Positions 35,001-48,089 of a DNA stretch of 64,000 bases are shown here, piece after piece (position 1 is the stretch's first letter; every line of letters starts with the position of its first letter). Position numbers and translations under genes: made by a program. Origin of the DNA: Diploscapter coronatus (Eukaryota > Nematoda > Chromadorea > Rhabditida > Rhabditidae); assembly GCA_964036155.1 (NCBI GenBank), contig OZ038423.1, positions 59,597,249 through 59,661,248 on the forward strand. Reading direction: 5' to 3'. The notes below the pieces were generated by a model. That model saw only the letters and a program-made list of their open reading frames with translations, was not told the DNA's origin and did no database searches.

Positions 35001-38000
35001 CCTTAAATAGCGCTTCTAACAATGAAGATCAGTTTTTTTGTTCGATAAACTCAAATACTCCAGCCTGATTTCTGGTCCTGTGCTTAAGCATAGCGCTAAG
35101 ATAATTCTATCAGTGGCAAGAGGTGAATTAAAAAAAGTGTTCGAGAATCAGCCAAACTCCAAAATATCATCGTTTGGCAATAAAAGGCGAAAACTTTCGC
35201 TTTTTGCCGCGATGACGAAAAAATTTCTCCTTCTCAAATGAAAAGGAAATTCTCTTAGCATTTAATCATTATATCATTGCGGGGCATATTGTAAAGTGTA
35301 TTGATGGAAGTTATATTGAGAGTATCAAATTAGTAAAATACCGATAGCGAATTATGATGGAACGTGATAGGATAAAAATAATGAAAACTGATTTTTAAAT
35401 GGTAAAAAAGCTGATCTTCATGGAAATATTCTTCTTAAACTAAACCTTTCCAGAGTAATAATAAAGTGAATTCTAGATCCGATTATTTTATGATATATCA
35501 GCCAGTTTTACCATATGGCTGGAAAAGAGATAAAATGATGTGAATCCGATTTGATCCTTGTTGATACATACCCTCGAAATGTTGGGTAGGGATAGAACTT
35601 GGACATGAAAAAGTTTGAGAGGGGAAATAGAGAAATAGTAAGTTCTTCTTTAGAAAAGTTTAGAGGGTTAAAGAAAAAGAAGGAAATAGTATGGGGAAAT
35701 AATAGACGGAAAGAAGAAAAAGAAGCTTCACTCTTTGAGTTGCGCACTGCCCAAATGAAATTAGCCTGGGCATGATATGAAAGCTAAAGAAATAGTGAGG
35801 GATTTTGAGAGGGCGAAAAGAAAAATAAGTGAGATGCAAAATTTGCCGAGACATACACACAAAATATGGGTAAACGAATCTAGGAATTCCCAGGACCCGG
35901 CCAAATTTGGCTACTTTGGGAAAAATAAAGAGAAGATAAAATTTTTGCCAAATTTTGATAGAAAGTATGATTCAGAATGGGCAAGTTATAGAGAAATGAA
36001 AAGGTTTGTTCCACCTAAAGAAAACAGTTTTTACTAATTTCCACCTTAGAGAAAGATAACATCTTTCTCGGTTATAGAAAGTTTTTCATAACCATAAAAT
36101 TGCGCTATCGATTTATATTGTAATAAAGGGTAAAGATCACTACCTGAAAACTTAGATCACTATCTAAATTGCAAACAAAACTCATAAAATTTGGTTTCAG
36201 TTTATATTATGTGCAGTTTCATGCAGAATATCATGCGTTAAAATTGAAATTTAGGCATATTCTAAAATCTTAAACCTAATAATTTAAAAAGCATATTTTG
36301 AAACTTACTTGGTTGGTGATCCGGCGCTAGACACGGCAGATGTATTCCCCCGTGAACGAAAGGGAAGGAGGGAGGTCGGAATACCGGAAATGGATCTATG
36401 AAAGATGGCTTCAAAAGAACGGACGAGCTTCTAAAACATTGAATAATTATTTTAATTTATATGTTTTTATTTAAAAATCAAACTTCTATACCTGATTGAC
36501 CCAAATTCAGTTTTCGCCAAGCAATGAAAAGACGAGTATGAAATTGCCGGAGTCGAAGATAAGAGCAAAGTTGCTCCAGAAAATAGCACGGAACTATCAC
36601 CTTTCGAGGCGTCTATCTAAAAAATGCAAATTTGTATGAAGATCTGTTTTTATTGAATAAAATTACAAACTAAACGGAGTTTTCAAATTTCAAGTGAGTT
36701 TATATCTTTTAGAATGGTCTATCTGATAAATTTTGATGAAGATCAACTTTTCCTATTGAATAGGAAGGAAAAGTACAATTTTAAGTTCCAAATTTAAAAT
36801 TAAAAAAAAAAAACCCCCACCAATCTCATATCATTCTGATACCATTGAATATTCGCTGAATGTTGCGTGGAAATCGGACAAGAAATCGGTAAAAAGTCAG
36901 CATTTTCCCGCGCGTGAAAATATATCACCGATTGGGACGTCGACGTGAAGAATGGAACATCTAAGTTTTTGTTTTATTTTTCACTTTGCCTAACTTTTTT
37001 ACTCTTCGGTAAGAGTTGCTGTTGAAAAGCCAGGCTTTTCTTGGCGTTGCTATCCAAGTGACAGATGAACGGAAAAGAAGAAGTTAGAGGCACGGTAACT
37101 CTGAAGTTTTAAAGTTAAATTTCCAAAATTAAATTCAATTTTTGAAGCTAGAAGTTAAACTTTCAAAGCTAAGATTAAATTTTAAAATGAAGTTAATTTA
37201 GCTGCTCCTTACAATCTAAAGGTTCCATTATGTCTCTGTAGAGCTCTCCCCTTATTTACTATCCAGGTCGATTCTTGCAGACCCAACTCGAAAGCGTCCT
37301 GAGATTTCATATATCCTGATTTCAAATACTCCTAGTTCTTACATCGAGGAAATTTATCAGATCATCCTTCGCAGCGATAGGGCAAGCCAGGTATGAGTTT
37401 TGGGCTTCGCAATGACTCTGAATTTTAGATTGGTATAATTTTCGAAAATTAACATAAAGATTACTGTGGCTTCCTCAGCGGTATGCGTATTGGTGTGGAG
37501 CTTCACGCACTCGTCGCCTACTGTATGCCATCCGATAGGACAATCTCCTGAAATATGCTAATTTTACAATTTTTAATAAAATGAATAGCTCAAGTCGTTG
37601 ATATTAATTTTTTGAATAGTTGTATTATGTCATGTTTTATTCCATTTTTTTTGCTTTCTATTTTATTAGTTGCTAATTTTTAGTATTCCCTCAATTTTCT
37701 TCCTTTAAACAATTATACATATCTTTCCTTAATTTGATCTCACATTATTTGAACCCTATAATTATACCATTTGCTCTGAAACTATTGTATTCAATGCTTA
37801 AATAAATTGGCTATTATCTAAACTTCCTCAGATGTTATATTTTTGTTTAGATAGTTATGGGTCATTATCTCGTATTTTTTCTTTGGCATTTCTCTTAAGT
37901 GTTCTGATTCTCTATGCCCTCGTAAATTATTTGATCTCTAATGTTTGAAATGATCTTGACATAGATCTTCAGAAAAAAATATATATGATATCTTAAATGA

Positions 38001-38275
38001 TAAGGCTCAGAAAACATAAGCTTAAACAAATTTAGAAATCTGAATAAATAAATTTAATTTGACCCATATTTTCTCTTTCTCCTAAATGTCAATAACTTTG
38101 ACATCCATTCTTTCATTATCCTTTACCTATCACTCAAATGTCAAATATCAATGCTAATTGTTAGAGCGTAAACCTAATTAATGTCGTTGGTTAGAATTAA
38201 ATTAAAATGTCTAAATTTCATACCTGATACAATTAAGGCAAGTATCTGTAGAGAAAAAAGTATCAGTAACTTCAT
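26034..38275 (-). CDS. contactin-like adhesion protein (C-type lectin-like, Ig, FN3)
   Basis: About 27 exons. Exon 1 (38224-38275) gives a signal peptide (MKLLILFSLQILALIVS). Next is a C-type lectin-like domain: GDCPIGWHTVGDECVKLHT, SHCEAQNSYLACP, and FICHLDS. Then come Ig domains with typical C...W...Y.C pairs (ISCPIS/IQWYQN/FHCLAKTEFG; HLPCLAP/FSWYFAS/YSCS; FIECFAYG/YDWSR/GRYRCTAQNQLG; FVCHLA/VEWFK/YECMASNDLG; HIECIVQG/GKWRD/FYFCIATNRAG). I count five. About four FN3 domains follow (FRVRLALSDG, YHISWQDNSEN, YRCSVGSEETG, GYEIEISTSA). A lectin-like domain followed by Ig and FN3 is the arthropod contactin plan; RIG-6 is the C. elegans contactin. Such proteins act in axon and glial adhesion. 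The model's C terminus is hydrophilic with no GPI signal, so the last exons (27048-27178 and 26034 to about 26151) are uncertain. Confidence 0.85.
26255..26289. repeat. perfect 35-nt palindrome
   Basis: AGCGTTATTCACCAAAA, one central T, and its exact complement. It lies in the last intron of the contactin-like gene and can fold as a 17-bp perfect hairpin. No T-run terminator context and no target duplication is apparent. Confidence 0.9.
28393..28473. repeat. hairpin repeat, CTAGGGAGAAC...GTAGGTCGC family, copy 2
   Basis: CTAGGGAGAACTTTCGTCAG on the left pairs imperfectly with TGACGCTCGTTCTCTCTAGG on the right. The right half (from 28429) is a copy of the repeat at 19402-19445. It lies in an intron of the contactin-like gene. 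Probably a short nonautonomous element. Confidence 0.55.
31429..36308 (-). other. 4.9-kb intron inside the second Ig domain
   Basis: The flanking exons (ending LAPDHQP; starting KSATFSWYF) join exactly in phase, so this is one intron, about 100 times the usual length here. It contains purine-rich stretches (33410-33720, 35540-35860), many GAAATAGTA motifs, six or more GAAGATCAG motifs, and one possible nested ORF (32367-32639). No RNA gene recognised. Confidence 0.7.
32367..32639 (-). pseudogene. possible nested ORF or gene relic in contactin intron
   Basis: Ninety codons with ankyrin-repeat-like and alpha-helical composition (FGFTPLERMLDKHF, CLNLSIFKHCMDMLKQ, INHKIRDLINDKLGLI). The frame continues upstream across one TAG (just beyond 32639) into MDILNQDGSN, which could be a disrupted or spliced start. 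No clear exon chain. It could be a relic of a nested gene or a chance frame. Confidence 0.25.
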
Positions 38276-40667
38276 TTCATGGCGCCAAAAACTAAATGCC
38301 GTATTCGAGCCGTTTTTGTAGTCGTATATTTAAGTATAGTCGAAAGTATTCGGCGGAGATCTAGAAGGAAAAGTTATCGGAATTAGTCAAATACGAAAGA
38401 ATGTGAATTCGTGAAATTTTATCCGTTTTGGTTCAGGATTGGAACAAAATCGAAAACGGAAAAGGAAGCAGAAAAACGAATAAAGTGGAAAAAGTTGGGA
38501 AGGAAAGATAAACAAATAAGAAATTTTATAAATTTTCGAAAAAATTACTTTTTAAAAGATTTATATGAAAAGTAAATCCTCCACAAATTTTATGCCTATC
38601 TTAAACCCCAAAGTATATGCTATCTGGCAACTATTTTCATTGGGAAATGAGTGTTCTGGTGTGCAAGAATCTCAGATAGCATTAGATTCTGAGAGACTTA
38701 AAGGAAAATAAACGAAAGGGATTAGAGGTTGTATAAATCGTATGGTACATAGAGAAAAATGGCAGAACTTTCAGGATTAGAAATTCTGGAATTTTCGAAA
38801 AAAAATAATATAAAATCTTAAAAGTATGCTTTTCTAGATCAAAGTTAGTAAAATAATAGTACTACCTACCCGAGAAAAATTTTCGGTAAATATGCTCCCG
38901 AATTTCTTATGCAAAAGGTTCATAAAACATGCACACACACAAGTAGATATAAAAAGTGGCTTTTCTTGAGAGAGAAGAAAGAGAAAGTTATTAGAAAACT
39001 CTGAGACTAATATTCTCATTCGTTAGGTATTCAGTATAATTTCTAGGTTAAGCTGAAATGTATAATTACTAGTTTGGCTTAGAGTAAAATCAAAAATTCT
39101 GAGTACTTAGCTACCACCGTTTTGATGAAAAGTATCCGAAATAAGATCAAAATAATCCCGCACTCTGCTGCGAGTCATTAATTATGGTCACTCGACTAAG
39201 ATAGCAAAGAGTTTAGGACAATGATTTGTAGCTGAGAAATATCGTTGGTTAAAGAGCGAGAGAAACTCTTACTCCTACCCTCAAATGTAATAACAAAATA
39301 TCAAAAAGTGATGGGCTCTCTACCCACTCGGCTACCCTGACAAATCAGATATGAGAGATATCTTTCCTTCTCTCCATCTTTTCCCATGCTATTTCTCTTC
39401 CTGAAATCAAGTGCTAAAAGGATCTTTTCCCGTTGCAAGACCTAAGTGAAAACATCCACTCAAAATTCTGCAACATAGACGGCAAAACAAACTTTCACTT
39501 CTCATGTTATAGAATAGGCGGAGAAAAATGTCTGGATAAAAATTAGCAAAACTGAAACTCGTCTGATGTACGACATCGAATAAACTGAGGTCAGGATGGC
39601 AGAAGCATAAACAAATAAAAATGAGCCGCTCTTGGTGTGGAATTAAGAGGGCTCAAAATCATCGAAGAAATAGTACAGTCTGTGAAAACTGAGAAGTGAG
39701 AAAATGAAGAAATAGCGTGGAAAATCGAGAGAGAAGGAAAAATATGCGGCATGTTTCAAGTAAAATCCTATGCCCAGATGGTAGGCTTAGATCTAGATAG
39801 ATGTGCATATCCTGTGAGAAAAAGGGGCGGGGCTACAATTTTATAATTAGCAAACATTTTAAATCCCACCCCTTTTTAATCAAACTCAGGTAGCGCATAG
39901 TATTTACGTAGAGATGTAAAGAGCTAATAATATAGGGGAAAAGCTCTGAGCGGTAAGTGGATAGTTTATACAGAAGAGATAACGGTTAGATACTATGTGA
40001 TTTCTAGAGAGAGAAAGACGGAAAGACAGCCAGAGTACGGCACATTAGAGTGTGTTTGCTCTCTATATATGGGGAGAGGCGATGGTACAATTGCTAAAAC
40101 GCAAAATCTAAAAATAAGGGATATATTAATCCCTTGCGTAGCGATTTTTGTATATCATGCAGATTTCGCGTAACAGTACCTGATTTGAAAACGAGTTTCA
40201 ATAAATTTCATGTGGGATATATGGAGTCCCGAGTTGAATGATGGTGATTTTCATGAAATATTCATCTATGAACAGGGAATATATATGAAATCTGGGATGA
40301 ATAGAATGAGATATGTCATAGTACAAAGGATTAGGGCAATATCCCGAAAGAAAGGAGAAGGTTACTTATTATTGGCCTTAGGTGCCAATTATAGCCAGTA
40401 GGTAAATCAGGTATATTGCAAAATAGACGAACTTTCTTGTAAATTAATAAAATTTATTGATTTTAAGTCTTTAGCAAAGTGAGTTTCAACCCCTGAATAA
40501 CATATCACATATGTATGGCGGTGATAAAGCTGTCTACACGATTTTGGATCATTTTATCAGGAAACTGGGAGGAGGCGGTAAAATATTTTACATCACTGAT
40601 AAGAAAATGATAATTTAAATGTCGCTGATAAAATGATAGAAGTACTACCGGTGATAAGAACTTCTTA
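38276..40667. other. intergenic / contactin upstream region
   Basis: A+T-rich with purine tracts and several GAAATAG/CTATTTC motifs (for example 39384 and 39706-39724), plus a GGGGCGGGGCT box near 39824. Short frames have no splice context. It ends beyond the DPM3 stop. No gene seen. Confidence 0.4.
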
Positions 40668-41228
40668 TCAGTCGATGATTTTTCTCTTCCTCAGCTCCTT
40701 CTTTGCCTCGTCGATTTCTTTGACCAACTCGTCGCGATCCTTCTGACAGTCGTTGAACGTCGCCACGCCGTAAACCAAAGACGCGAATGCGTAGAACTGC
40801 AATTTACAGCGCACTGATGGATAAAATCGTTGGTTTCTATTATTTCATCGATTTTTAGCACTAAATCGTTTATTTTTAAATGAGGTTTATACCGTACTGA
40901 TGACTAATCACGATGGCTTTGACATTTTATCACTTTTAGAATTTAAACAAATTTCTAAAACTTACCCCGAACAGAAAGACGGCGAGCACGGGGGCCTGAA
41001 TATAGCAATTTCTTTTTTGACTTAAAAATCTAACCTAATTTTACATCATTTTCGATCTATTTTCTTGTATAAATAATTTTAAAAAATAAAATGACTTACA
41101 TAAAGAATGGCCCAGTGATAGGCTTGGGGGACTTTGTCGAAAACTGGCAAAATGTTCAAAATTATCGCGAACCATACAGCGATCAGCGGCAGCAGCCGTG
41201 TCGCGTAAATCATCAATTGAGTTGTCAT
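40668..41228 (-). CDS. DPM3: dolichol-phosphate mannosyltransferase subunit 3
   Basis: Three exons (41100-41228, 40966-40995, 40668-40796) give 95 residues; human DPM3 has 92. Two hydrophobic N-terminal helices (LLPLIAVWFAIILNILPVF; WAILYAPVLAVFLFGFYAFA) are followed by the conserved VYGVATFNDCQKDRDELVKE and a basic helical tail (KKELRKRKIID). DPM3 is the ER membrane anchor that binds the catalytic DPM1 through this C-terminal coiled coil. The complex makes Dol-P-Man for N-glycan, GPI and O-mannose synthesis. An acceptor (TTTTCAG) lies two bases before the ATG. Confidence 0.92.
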
Positions 41229-42077
41229 ATTCTGAAAATTAAAAAATATATATTTTAAATTCTCTATTAAAAAAATAACTAGAAAATCAAGTAGGAAATG
41301 AAGTGAGCTTCAGTTTAGAACAAAATTCCCAAAATTTCCTATAGAAAATAGAAAGGCTACAGAAAGATGTAAGTTTCTAAGTTTTAAAATAGAAATTTGA
41401 GAAAAACAGACTTAAAACGCGAAAACTCGACGATTTCCAACCAATTTATAGGCTGAAGCATAAATTCAAACCCGAAAACGGGGTTATCGATAAGCTTTTA
41501 TTATTTCAGACAAAGGAGAGTGCATAAATTGTGCCGGGTATAAACCAGAAATTCGAAGAATAAACCGAGTCATATATCGAGAACACAAGGGGGCGTGGTC
41601 GTCGCGAAACTTGCAATGATCCCGCGCACTTTTCCCTCCTCTCACAACGAGTGCCTATCGTATTTATTTTTGGGCCATCTTTTATTTCTCCCCGGTAATT
41701 TTCGATTTTCTCGTGAAATCTTTTATTTTCCTCATTCTAATTTCTCAAATATAGACTCCGGGTCTTCTAAATCACATTGTATGATCCGATTTTCAAAAAT
41801 TTAACCCAAAAACTTGCTATTTTTTCAAAAATCAAGATAATTATTTTCAAAATCGAATTTCGATCGAGAATTTGTATTTTATTTGAGGAACTACAAGACC
41901 CGGATCTTCTAATTTTCTATAATTTCTGAATATTCTTATGTGATTGAGATTACGTGAAATTTAACAAATTTTCGACATTTTAAGGCCAGACTTGCAACTT
42001 TTTTTTTTCTCTCGAAAATTGCAAGTCTACTTAGGTGCTGACCAGTGTTTAATTTGTTCGAAATTTCAGAACAAACC
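41229..42077. other. divergent intergenic region (DPM3 / RPS23)
   Basis: An 850-bp shared upstream region with polypyrimidine and poly-T tracts near 42000 and a TTTCAG acceptor eight bases before the RPS23 ATG. No gene seen. Confidence 0.5.
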
Positions 42078-43308
<1,231 letters not shown>

Positions 43309-43697
43309 GCATAGGACGGCAAGATTTCCGAAATCCTCTCCAAGTATACATTGTTTTTGTTTGTTTTCATTTTCTTTTAACTTTCTAAAATAAATTGTTG
43401 GCCCTAATTTGTTTATTGTTGAAAATCGAATATTTACAGATATGAAGGTGAATAACTCTATCACAATACTTTTGAATATGACTATGTTTTGGAGATTTTG
43501 TCGAATCAACATCAAGTTTTGAAATTTTGAATTTAAAAATGACGAATTATAGAGGTCAAAATAGCACCGTTTAAATCGCGAACTTTAGAATAATACAAAT
43601 CAAAGTACTGTATGAAAGAATGGATATGTGTCAATGATATCTAGAGATTTTGGAAATGGCGTTACAAAAATTACCTTTAAAAGGCGTCATTTCAAAA
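43309..43697. other. short convergent intergenic region
   Basis: 3' flanks of RPS23 (+) and the receptor-like gene (-). It includes the AATAAATTGTTGG poly(A) region near 43389. Nothing else seen. Confidence 0.5.
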
Positions 43698-45780
43698 TTA
43701 CTTGTGAATACACGGGCAGAAAATCCGGAAGAAAGTATTACGGTATGACGTCAAGAAAAGGAGTGCGGTAATCGGTATCAGATACGGTCTGGCGACCATA
43801 GTGAACACGTGGTGTTCAAAGCAAACTGAGGCGAAAGGCACAGGTAGAGAGTTAGGTCTTGACAATCCGGTCAACCTTAGGAAATCATCAGCCAGGGAGA
43901 TACAGGACCAGACTAAACTTTAAACCTAAGTATGGGGTCAGTTTCAATTTTTAATCGGCGATATATACTTGGATTTCAAAGATATTATTCCTTAAATTTG
44001 AATTTAACCATCACTATCTCAGTAGGAAAATTAAGCCATCAAATTTTTTCTTTCGAACTTTAAAATTAAAGTCATTTTTACTGTCTCTAACTTTGAAAAT
44101 CCAGTTATGCGATAAGATTGAAGTTGAAGAAAAGTGAGCGTGACTTACACGTATATGGGAATGCTAGAATTAGCACTACGACGGCAAACAAAATGAAGAA
44201 AAAGAGGCGTGACTTGGAGTGCCGCACAAACGAGTAGGCGGAGCATGTCACATGTTCGTCCCGGAGTCGAAGAAATAGGAAGAAAGACTAAAATTAAGCT
44301 TGGTTAAAAAATTTTTATTTAGCCGGAAACTTCAAATTAATCTAATGATTTAATTTTTTTAAATTTAGCATTAAACTTGAAGTGAATTTAATTTTTGTTT
44401 ACCGCAAATATCTGAGTGACCAGCGTGAAGTAGAATATGGCTACCGTAATCCTGAGAAGCACAGAAATTACCAAGTACAAAATATAGTGGGGCATCTAAA
44501 TCTCAAACTAAATTGGCTTCGATTCACTTTATTGTTACCTCTACGAAGGCAACTAACGTATCCAATCCACCCAGAAGGACTGCGATGATGAAGAATTTCA
44601 GGAAGGTCGGGCTATAATTGGGCAATTAAATACTTAATTATGACAATTAAGTCGGTTAATTACATGTAATTAGAGTAGACGATATCATTTGGGCTAACTA
44701 CGGCTCGATGCAGGTAGTAAAATACCACAGTGGAGGAAATTAGTAGTTGCCAGAATAGGGTCGACAAAATCAGATAGGAAATGGGTGGAAGCCACCAAAT
44801 TACGCTGAAAATCGAAGATCCCGGGTCTTGTATTAAATTTAAAATATAAGATTCCGAATCAAAATATAAAATGAAAGTCTCTTTTAAATAAAAAAAAATT
44901 AGCAGAACTCACTTGTAAACTGTATAAGTCGTATAAGACCCCAACATGATTTCGAAGATTTGACCGGCATGGGAGTGATGGTAAACGATGCTTTCGTTGA
45001 CTGGAAGGGGTACCAAAACGTAGTCCCAATTGAAATCGCTGAATTTTAGAATTAGAGGACCTGGTTCTTATATTTTTAGAAGCTCAGGCTCTAATATTTC
45101 TTTAATTTAAATTATATCTTATTGAAGATCTTGTTCTAATATTGAAAATTTTCTTTTGGATTGCTTTGAATTTCATGGCCCTTTTATTGTTGCGTTTTAA
45201 TAGAAGTACCTCGATCCTAACTGATTCAAATGAGTTTTGACCTCTGAGAAGGTATCAAAAGATAGATCCAACACCATGATCGACAACAATAACAAAACGA
45301 AGACTCGGTAAAAGTCGCGTCTAAAATGTTTCCAATTATTTTTTATTTAAAAAATATCTGGATTTAAAAAGCTTATTTTGAAAATATCGGATAAACCTTG
45401 AAAATAACGGGAAAATATTAGCTAAATTAACATAAATCTCAGGAAGACTACCTTATGACAAAAGTAAGGGTGAATAGAAGCAGGATGAATAGCGCTTTGA
45501 TCGACATCAGTGCAATGCGAAAATAGTTGGTCGAAAATTCGTGGTAAGCTGAAATACGGCAAATTTTTGAGGTTATTCAATGAAAACCGGTCAGAAAATG
45601 GAGTTGTTTCGGGAAAAAGCTGATCGTTATCAAAATTCTAAGAATACCCGGTTTGATCATGATGAAATCGTTAGGTAGTGTGTCATTTTGAAGAAGGGGG
45701 ATAGTATCAGCCTCGTTGTCTGGCATAATCAATTTCGGCTCTTCTCCGGATAGTTCTATCAGCTCATCGTTAGGATCCAT
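43698..45780 (-). CDS. multi-pass membrane protein, chemoreceptor-like 7TM
   Basis: The N terminus (45648-45780) is hydrophilic and acidic (MDPNDELIELSGEEPKLIMP). Hydrophobic segments follow in separate exons: ALMSIKALFILLLFTLTFVI; FVLLLLSIMVLDLSF; a loop DFNWDYVLVPLPVNES; VIWWLPPISYLILSTLFWQL; FLKFFIIAVLLGGLDTLVAF; ITVAIFYFTLVTQIFA; SRLFFFILFAVVVLILAF; and PYLIPITALLFLTSYRNTFF with a Cys-rich end (RIFCPCIHK). Seven or eight spans, with a polar Tyr-Arg after the last one, fit a nematode serpentine receptor. One junction (exon 2 to exon 3, 45452/45321) is out of phase in my reading, so a small exon is missing or the site is misplaced. Loop residues do not identify a family. Confidence 0.65.
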
Positions 45781-48089
45781 TATCTAAATTTTCTAAAATT
45801 AGACGTTCTGAAAATTTGTAAACCCCAAAAAATCTGCTGTTTAAACGTGGAAAAATCTATGGAGACCAAACGCATACGAAATGAATTAGACAAAACGAAA
45901 AGAAGAAAAATGTGAAAAATGAAGGAACATCTCTTGAAAAATTGGCTACTCTCTTTCAGAATCAGGTTTCTGAATAATAGACACTTGTAAAATTGAGTTA
46001 TACTCTCAATGTACCAGGCGGTTTTCAGGGCCTATTCCTAAGCGTTACATGAAAATTTTTGGGTAAGAAGTTTCGTAACAATAGGTTCTCGGGGGTTAAG
46101 TTTATAATGATTGTATCAAATAAAAAAGGGCTTGATGATAGGATAAAATATGACAGATGGAAGAAATTGGAGAGAGTTAAAAGAAGCAGAAAATAGAATA
46201 GGCTTAGAACCGTGACAAATAGAGAAAAGAAATGGGGAAATGCGACGTTTTCGGTTTTTTCAATCTTCTATCTATCTTTTTCCATTCAATATCAATATCT
46301 GAATGATAGAAAGATTTGATGATAAGATAGGAAAAAGCGCCTTTAAGTAATCAATTAATTAGCGCTAAACTATCATGACGGCCTGATAGATAACGATGAC
46401 GCAATGTATCGAGTTATGGCAAATTGAATGGTTTATTAGTTTCGTCGAAGCTAAAGTTTCAAAAATTAAACTTAAATTCAAATGATCTAAAAGCTAAGAT
46501 ATAACTTTAGTTAAGTAATTTAAAACTTAGGGATTAACTTAAATTCAGATTCCTAAAAACCGCGGAAAAATCGTATAAATCGAAAATTTAGCACAAGGAC
46601 GAAGGAGGAATCTAAATAGCAAAAAACCGCGAAAAGCGTAAAAGCGAAAGCCCGATTTTAGGCTAAAATAACAAATTGAATATCGATTTTTAATGACTCT
46701 GAAAATGTTTTTAAACTTTATGACTAAGTGAAAAGTTGTGTTTGGGTGGTCATAGGGCATATGGTTAGTGATGTGAAAAAGTGAAAAATGATCCGTAAAA
46801 TTGCGTCAGATAAACAACCTTCTGAAACGAATTTGTAGAGCGAATTAAAAAGCTATCGAACTGTATAATCTCTTCTCTGAAAGTGAAAATATTCTATTGT
46901 TAGAGAAAACCAAAGAAAAAAAAGTAAAAAAATCAAGAAGTCTTCATTTTATTACAATACCACCACCCAACCTTTAACCTTATCGTATCATCGCATGATA
47001 AAACATAGGTTAAAAAACCAGCTGATATAATTAAACCGTCTGCTAAAATCTATATTATTGTCAGAAGCTGATTGTAGTAACTCTGAGGCCATAACTTAAC
47101 CGCTAAGTTTTAGAGAGTGTGTAATAAAAATGAGATTGGAAGAAATCGAATACGGTTTAGAGAGTATGTAGAATATGAAAGTTAGAGAAAAATATATGGA
47201 GAAATAGTATGGAAAAGAGAATAGTTAGAGAAAGAAGCAAAGTTTTCCAAGAGGTCGACTGGAAATGAACATATGACGTTAAGCTCGGACGATAGGTTGT
47301 TGGCCCTCCTAAACTCAGAGATAACTGAAAATAAGGAGGGTGGGAAAAGATAACAGACGAAAAAGATAAATTGATAAGATCTGCCATATCATTTATCAGT
47401 TGGGTGACCGTCAAAATGACACTTGCTAGCAAGCCACGCCCTCTTCTATTAATCTTCAAAAAACCGGCTGGCATATTTTTCTTATCTTTTTTCTAGTTTT
47501 TTCAAGAGTTTCCTGAAATTTTATATTTTTTCTTAGTTTTGAAGTGTAAGAAATTTGCAACCCCTCCCCTCTGTGGCAAATTTGATATTCTTCTCTTCTT
47601 CTGCGTCTATGTCTTTCCTTTTCTTTCTTTCCCTAACCCGTGCTATTTCTCTCTTCGGACTCTAGCCATTTATCCAGTCTATGGAAATTCGATAATCTTT
47701 CACTATTCGATTCGATTTTTGCAACATTTTTGAAAGTCCGCATTTTTAGCGGTTTTTGAATTTCGCAAAAAAATCGCCCTGCGTTTACCACTTTTTGTCA
47801 CGAGCCAAATTTGCTTGTTGTTCCCTTCCAACCACTTTATTGACAGCTTTCAGATTTCGCTTCTATTTCCACCTTTCAACTTTTAATTTATTGATTTCTT
47901 CGAAAGTTTATATTCTTTTAATTAAATAGCTGACAAATTAAAATGGGGATTTACTTCCTGAATTTATTGTAAATCAACTGTATGGACTTTCAGAGAATTT
48001 TCTCATTTTCGATTGATTTTCAATTTTTCAATTTGTATTTTTATTTTATTCTAATTTTTCAGGTCGTCGATCCTTCAGAAGACAAAAAC
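45781..48089. other. divergent intergenic region (receptor / atlastin)
   Basis: About 2.3 kb upstream of both genes. GATA-like TGATAA/TTATCA sites are scattered (for example near 46318 and 47394). GAAATAGTATGG occurs at 47202 and its complement at about 47640. The short frames are not supported. Confidence 0.4.
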
